From: Rhynchosporium graminicola
Lineage: Eukaryota > Ascomycota > Leotiomycetes > Helotiales > Ploettnerulaceae
NCBI GenBank assembly: GCA_900074885.1
Contig: FJUW01000035.1
Span: 736,986-800,985, forward strand
Direction of reading: 5' to 3'
Length of the DNA stretch: 64,000 nt
Shown here: positions 59,150 to 64,000 of the stretch, in pieces
Numbering within the stretch: the first letter of the stretch is position 1
Layout: every line of letters begins with the position of its first letter
Notes under the pieces: generated by a model
What the model saw: the letters and a program-made list of their open reading frames with translations, nothing else
Told to the model about the DNA's origin: nothing
The model's database searches: none
Made by a program: the position numbers and the translations under genes

Positions 59150-60391
59150 TCCTTGGCTGATCCTGTCAGAACGACACGGCTGAGACGTTGGCCATAGAAC
59201 GAGAGTGTATTGAGTAATGAGTAGTCAATAGCGAATGTTGAAAGCTTCAGAGGTGATCACATTATGGTCATAAGTAAAGTAAGTGTTGATATTGCCCCTC
59301 GTATTTGGTGGCTTGTGCTCTTTTGGTGCCGCGATTACGGGGAGACGGCGTAGTAATGTAAGCTCTAGCAAGTGGCCAAATGCAGCCTTTTGGAAAATAC
59401 GAATATCACTTGATAAGCAATGCAATACAGAACTTTACTGAAGGATGGCAAAATAGTTAAGTTAAGCAAGAGCTACTTAGTATCACTGTGTAACCAGATC
59501 CACAAAGAAGCGGTGGGAAGTGGAGATATATCATAGGGTTGCGTGGTGCGGTTAGTGTCTTTCATTAGGTGCATACTGCATGATGAAGGGGAAGGTATGG
59601 ATTTTCATTTGTTGAATCTACAAGTGATGGGGACTTTGCCCCAGATGCCGACGAATGAGATAAATGTGCCTGGAAATTAATTGTGATCGGCATATTTTTC
59701 CGGATATACCTGTGGAGGGGTTGAGCGTTTGTTGATGCTGTACACGGTCGACACGCAATGTGCTATTATTGGTGTTCCACAGGCAAATGTGCCATTGAAT
59801 AGGGTCCCACTGCGTGTTGTCCCACATGGTTTCTCGGACTTTTCAAGATTCGGTGAGTGAGTGAAACCCGGTTATTAGTATTGGACACCAGGGGCACGAG
59901 ACCATTTACAGGCTTCGATGAGGCTTTCCATGAGGCTGTCTGGCTGTTGTACGACAACCAAGGACCCAGCTGGAATCAGGAATCTGGCAAGGACTTTAGG
60001 GCAAAATTCAAAATCTCCAAGCAAACAAACGTTTCTTGGCTCCAATACCTAGGTAAATATTACAGTATTCCAAGAATTCCTCGTTGCCGTACATCCAGAA
60101 CCATCCGACTGGGCATCAAAAGAAACTCTGATACAGTATCGCAACAACGCTACGGGGATTTCATGACGACTTCTCTCAGGAAGATATGGCCGGACCCAAA
60201 TATCAAACAGGCACCAAGGAGGAAAGAAAATTCAAACCCACGATTCAGTCACGGTTAGAACACTTTTATTAGCTTGGAGCCCTTGTTACACTTAGCTTAG
60301 AGCCTTGTTACCCGCATGTCAAAGAAACCAATCTGGCGTGGCCCGTTCCGTTCCCGTTGGCTTGAAGTCGTGGAACGATCCACTTCAGTTG
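59150..60391. other. Gene-poor stretch
   Basis: Promoter side of the Arg/Ser-rich gene followed by sequence without supported genes. A 133-codon plus-strand frame (59857-60258) has no recognisable domain. Two imperfect copies of AGCTTGGAGCCCTTGTTAC lie in tandem at 60271-60311. Confidence 0.45.
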
Positions 60392-60548
60392 GTGACGCTC
60401 CGCTGGTCCTCCGGAAGCCACTACCGTGGAGGCTGTCCATTAAAGATTCAGTTGATAGGGGAAGGGGGGAAGGAGGAGAGGGTATAATGCCAGAGGGTTC
60501 TGGACGGCCTACACGGCAATGGCCACCGGAGGGCCAGCGGAGCGTCAC
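60392..60548. mobile_element. Small inverted-repeat element (MITE-like)
   Basis: A 45-bp arm at 60392-60436, beginning GTGACGCTCCGCTGG, is repeated in inverted orientation at 60504-60548 with 38 of 45 positions matching. The 67-bp spacer is purine-rich and noncoding. No target-site duplication is obvious. This could be a tiny foldback transposon, or a hairpin-forming sequence of other origin. Confidence 0.5.
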
Positions 60549-61509
60549 GAACCTCCCTCACCAAGTAGGCATAGGGTTTTCTATTTAGGATTTTCTATGT
60601 AATACTCGAGGCACGACTTACAAAAAGCTCCGAATGTCGTATCTAAGAACCAAAGAGAAGGAGAATACAAACGCTACCGGCACGGGTACGGGTATGTGCA
60701 TATTGCATGATGTTTCGAGTCCAAGGCTTGTACAACATTCAGTATCCGGGGAAGGATCCAGGAATGTTATCATTCAAATGTGACCGATTTCAGGAGGGGC
60801 GCCAGCACTTTACGAACACGTGAAATTAAGCATTTCAAATCAAGAACGAGAAGTCAGTCAATCCTGATCTGTTGAAAGCGGATTCCGAGTTTCAATAGAA
60901 TCTCAAGTCTCAACAAACTCGTCCAGTTATCAACTCACTGATACTAGAGACCTCTAGAAACCTCCTTTGCCCGATTCCAGGGCCGGGTCAAGGAGAAGCG
61001 CCAAGATTCAAGACAACTCTAGAACACCCAAGAAGAGAGTATCAGATATCAAGATATATACAATTCAAGGAGACATGGATTGCGTACATCTCAAGACTTT
61101 TCAAGACTTGGGAAGTAATTCAGCCATCCGAGTTCCGGATTGATCAAATCAAATCAAATTCTATTTCTTGATGACGACCAAGATATCTCTAGGAGCCCCC
61201 AAAAGAGAGACTTGATCGGCCTCGTGATCTGGGCATTACATGATCCTCCCAGCCTTGTGTAAGACTTGGTCACTTGGAGAACTGTGATGGTTTCCTGCTG
61301 TCTGTGTTGCGAGGTGACTTCTCAAGAGACCTCAACTGGAGAAAAGTCGTCCTGGATTGGCAAATTCATTCTGCTTTACATATAGTATGTGCGGTCTCCG
61401 TTGCTTCAAGGACGAAGAACTGCCTGAGCATGGATCTGCCGATTCTCGCTTGGCTGTCAATATCACATGTCAGAGCAGCAGAGGAGGCTTACAGTGATTC
61501 TTCGGTTTA
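60549..61509. other. Gene-free stretch before the RIP block
   Basis: Normal base composition, no supported gene. A 78-codon frame at 61274-61510 has no recognisable features. Confidence 0.45.
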
Positions 61510-61639
61510 GCGTAATTCTTCAGTAAATAACGCCGGTATACCGCCTTTTAGTATAAACCCTATCAAATATTAATATACTATAATTATCAGAACTAGAAAC
61601 TACTAAAGCTCTATAATTACTATACCGATTTGCCTCTAA

Positions 61640-62576
61640 ACTACGTCTTTTTGAAGCTCTTAATCTATAGCGTATATATTAAGTCTGCGGCTATACCTCC
61701 TAAATCTGCTTCTAAGATTAGTATAAAAGCTCTAAAAGGACGTAAATCGACTAAACTATATACTTAACTACTTTCTGCGCTAGTATAACTAGCTAAAATA
61801 ACCCTGAAAATTAATACTAAGAGTACTATAACTGAGTCTACTGAGCTTACTATAGACTCAGTTGCAGCTATAGTACCAGCTATAGTACTAGTACTAGTAC
61901 TAGTACTAGCTATAGTACTAGCACTAGCTATAGCAAGCCAATCGACGCCTCTACCTCTACCTGAATCGATTATACTCTCTTCTTCGCCTCCGCAGATTAT
62001 TATATAGGTTATAGAGTTAGAAATTCGATACTACCTAGATAGCGAGCGTATTAGTAGTATAATTAGTAGTATTTTAAATAAGATAGGAGAGGAGGGATAT
62101 ACCTACTAATCGATTAAGGAGACTACTAGAGAAGTAGCAGATAATACTATTAATTCAAAGGGTATTTCTAGCTTAAGAAAAGATCACACTTACTAGTACG
62201 CTACGTATAGAGCTAATAGTAATCCGACTAAAGTAGATATTAGTAATTCAGCTGATTTCGATTATATTATTAAACGAGTTTTAAACTAGGGAGCTAAAGG
62301 TAAGGAGAAGATACTTAGACTCTAGATTTGCTTTAGTATTATCTTAACTCCTTAGAGTATAATTCGACCTCTATAGAAAGATCTAGTACTAGTAAAGCCT
62401 CTAATTATTACTATTCTAAAGCGTATATATAGAGATCTAAGAGAGGAGAGAGAGGAGGTACTAAAGCCTAAGAAACCTCGTATAGCGATAGTATAGTTAA
62501 TAGAAGAGGAGAAACTAAGCTATTAAGCTGAAAAAGGAACCTTTAAGGAGCTCTTAACCTTAATTTAGATACTATA
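61640..62576 (+). pseudogene. RIP-interrupted open frame of unknown origin
   Basis: One plus-strand frame can be read for about 310 codons with no frameshift and no TGA; every interruption is TAA or TAG, as expected from C-to-T change of CAA or CAG. It includes a TAGTAC iteration (61884-61909) coding alternating Val-Leu, a charged stretch (REEREEVLKPKKPR) and ends against the possible LTR start at 62577. I do not recognise the product; a retroelement third ORF or a carried host gene are possible. Confidence 0.5.
61884..61909. repeat. TAGTAC microsatellite
   Basis: About four tandem copies of the palindrome-forming hexamer AGTACT/TAGTAC inside the RIP-damaged frame. Confidence 0.75.
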
Positions 62577-63100
62577 TGTGACGACTAGTCAGGTTTAGAG
62601 GTCTCTCCCTATTAGTGGAAACACTTACTGCTAAGCGAGATTACACGAGTAGAGTTTAGGGGCCCCTTTTTATATATATACTTCTATTCTCTTTCTACTT
62701 CTTCACTCCTTAGTTATAGATTCTTAAGTGATTCTTACTACTTTATATTCATAGTAATATAAGGTCTTATTACTCAGGTAGTTTTAAGACCTTTCTAGAG
62801 TAAGCGTTATATTATCTATAACTCTTTTACTTACGTCCGGGAAGATAGTAAATATCTACTTATATTATACCTCTATACCTAGAGCTACTAAACGCAGGAG
62901 ATTACGCTATATAGAGAAAGCCTATACTAAGTATAAACTTGAAGAATAGTACCTAAACCGAAGTAACCTAAGTCCGATAAATCAACTACCGGTTCTCTAA
63001 CTCCCTCTACTTCCTATTCTTCGGCGACTCGTAATACTCGCTATAACTTACCTCTTTTTATAATAGAGAGTACTCGCGATAACGCCTTATCCGAGTTAAG
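62577..63100 (+). repeat. Possible LTR and leader of a gypsy element
   Basis: TGTGACGACTAGTCAGG at 62577 resembles the TGTGACG start common to fungal gypsy LTRs, and gag-like coding begins downstream. The 3' end of the LTR and a primer-binding site could not be recognised after RIP, so the boundary is a guess. Confidence 0.3.
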
Positions 63101-63429
63101 CTCCCTAACTCCTACTATAATTAATAAACTTACTAAGTCGCTAAACCTCCCTGATAATACTCTTATATTAATAGTAACTATAAGTAACTTATAAGAAGAC
63201 TACGCTTACTAGCTATAAGAAGTAGAAAGGAAGCTCGCGGAGAAGAGATAATTAAACGCCGACTTATCTATAGAACTACGCTAGTTACAGGATAAGTTCC
63301 TAGAAATACGCTAGTTAACTGCTTAGCGCTCTACTAAGTCTATATTATTTAATAACGTTTAATCGCGTATAATACTACTATTATTAATTAAAGAAGATAA
63401 TGCTACTCCTATGCCTAATAATTATTGTC

Positions 63430-64000
63430 GAGAATAATCTACCGGAGGAATATCGTTAATGTTATATGCTACGCGTATAGAGAAGATACCGAACCTTCTA
63501 AATAAGCTCTCTAATAGAATCGACTACTCTCTAAAACTCTAAGAAGTATAGATACGTAACGCCCTTTAGCGCTACTCTAGCTACTTTATTAATAAAGATT
63601 AATATAAAGATTAGTTACTTAACTAAACGGAAAGAATAGCTAGAACCTACCTAGAACCCTTATTCTTAGAACTAGAATATAATAAAGAAAGCAGTATAAT
63701 CGATTAACTAAATATAAAAACTTAACTAATCTCATTCTTATCTAATCAATAAAACTAATAAACTATAAGAGCTAGCTACTCCGCGCTAAAGATAGATTAT
63801 AAGTAGACCTTCTAGACGTTCTACTACGAGTTTCGTACGCTAGCTTATAAAGCTAGAGTAAATAATCAATCGACTCTGAAAATAGACTTATAACAGAAGC
63901 TACTTGCACAGCTACGGAAATAGCTCTTCTAATAGTACTAAATATTAAGGACATTAGAAGAATACGTTAAAGCTATATAAGCTAAAGACTAAGGTTAATT
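63430..64000 (+). pseudogene. Ty3/gypsy gag-like frame, RIP-damaged and cut by window edge
   Basis: A continuous plus-strand frame interrupted by many TAA/TAG codons reads like a fungal Ty3/gypsy capsid: an N-terminal block around ALxRYSSYFINKDxYKD, TYLEPLFLELE, then FYYEFRTLAYKARVNNQST and TLEEYVKAI near the edge, the usual order of the gag capsid domain. No stop-free stretch is long enough to be functional. Protease, reverse transcriptase and integrase would be expected to the right, outside the window. Confidence 0.72.

Larger units (their letters stand above)
61510..64000. repeat. RIP-degraded repeat block (retroelement remains)
   Basis: Composition changes sharply near 61510. CpA and TpG become very rare while CpG and TpA persist: the 60 bases at 62041-62100 contain neither CA nor TG. 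This is the footprint of repeat-induced point mutation. The block contains two long reading frames interrupted only by TAA/TAG, listed separately, and extends beyond the right edge of the window. Confidence 0.8.

Noticed and set aside
59857..60258. 133-codon plus-strand frame
   Set aside because: Starts plausibly but contains no domain and ends in basic low-complexity sequence.
1..64000. CRISPR arrays, bacterial operons, rRNA
   Set aside because: No spaced direct-repeat arrays, no Shine-Dalgarno-led gene strings and no rRNA segments were seen; the window is eukaryotic.

Overview
The window reads as a nuclear segment of a filamentous ascomycete (Pezizomycotina; a Leotiomycete or related class is possible but cannot be settled from sequence alone). 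The grounds are short introns (mostly 43-65 bp, GT...CTRAC...YAG), fungal-specific families (HET domain, GMC oxidase, KAR9-type protein, GPI-anchored secreted protein), and a terminal block with the signature of repeat-induced point mutation (RIP). Exon junctions were worked out by reading frame, splice motifs and protein continuity; none is confirmed by transcript data.

Layout. 0-2.5 kb is gene-poor, with a decayed HET-like fragment. 2.5-9.3 kb is an accessory block: a degenerate RNase H-fold protein (+), a 700-residue HET-domain protein (-, two exons) and a 505-residue flavin monooxygenase (-, five exons). 9.3-14.1 kb shows no convincing gene. 14.1-22.7 kb holds a 1662-residue KAR9-type microtubule protein (-) and, divergently, a secreted GPI-type protein whose core resembles a group-1 truncated haemoglobin (+, four exons). 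25.1-26.2 kb holds an unrecognised two-exon gene. 26.2-30.2 kb is mostly gene-free, with one possible broken plus-strand gene. 30.3-32.5 kb encodes a seven-helix receptor-like membrane protein (-, four exons). 32.5-38.1 kb is gene-poor and carries a clean MITE with 34-bp inverted repeats and an 8-bp target duplication.

38.2-42.2 kb holds a secreted GMC oxidoreductase (-) and a GFA-domain protein (-). 43.3 kb has a small gene or pseudogene with an in-frame TAG. 44.6 kb has a tRNA-Ile(AAT) with a damaged acceptor stem. 45.0-51.0 kb contains an APC-type amino-acid permease (-) and mitochondrial leucyl-tRNA synthetase (+), facing away from each other across a short shared upstream region. 52.3-56.0 kb has two tandem, diverged homologues of an unrecognised family with the same intron position; one appears frameshifted in a G6 run and the other has an RGG-type insertion. 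56.3-59.1 kb encodes an Arg/Ser-rich protein with three C-terminal cysteine modules.

59.2-61.5 kb is gene-poor with a small inverted-repeat element. From about 61.5 kb to the end the sequence is AT-rich, nearly free of CpA and TpG, and carries RIP-damaged reading frames, including a Ty3/gypsy gag-like frame running off the right edge. The genes do not form one pathway. The housekeeping core (permease, LeuRS, KAR9, Arg/Ser-rich protein) is interleaved with accessory genes (HET, FMO, GMC, secreted globin-like protein) and transposon scars.
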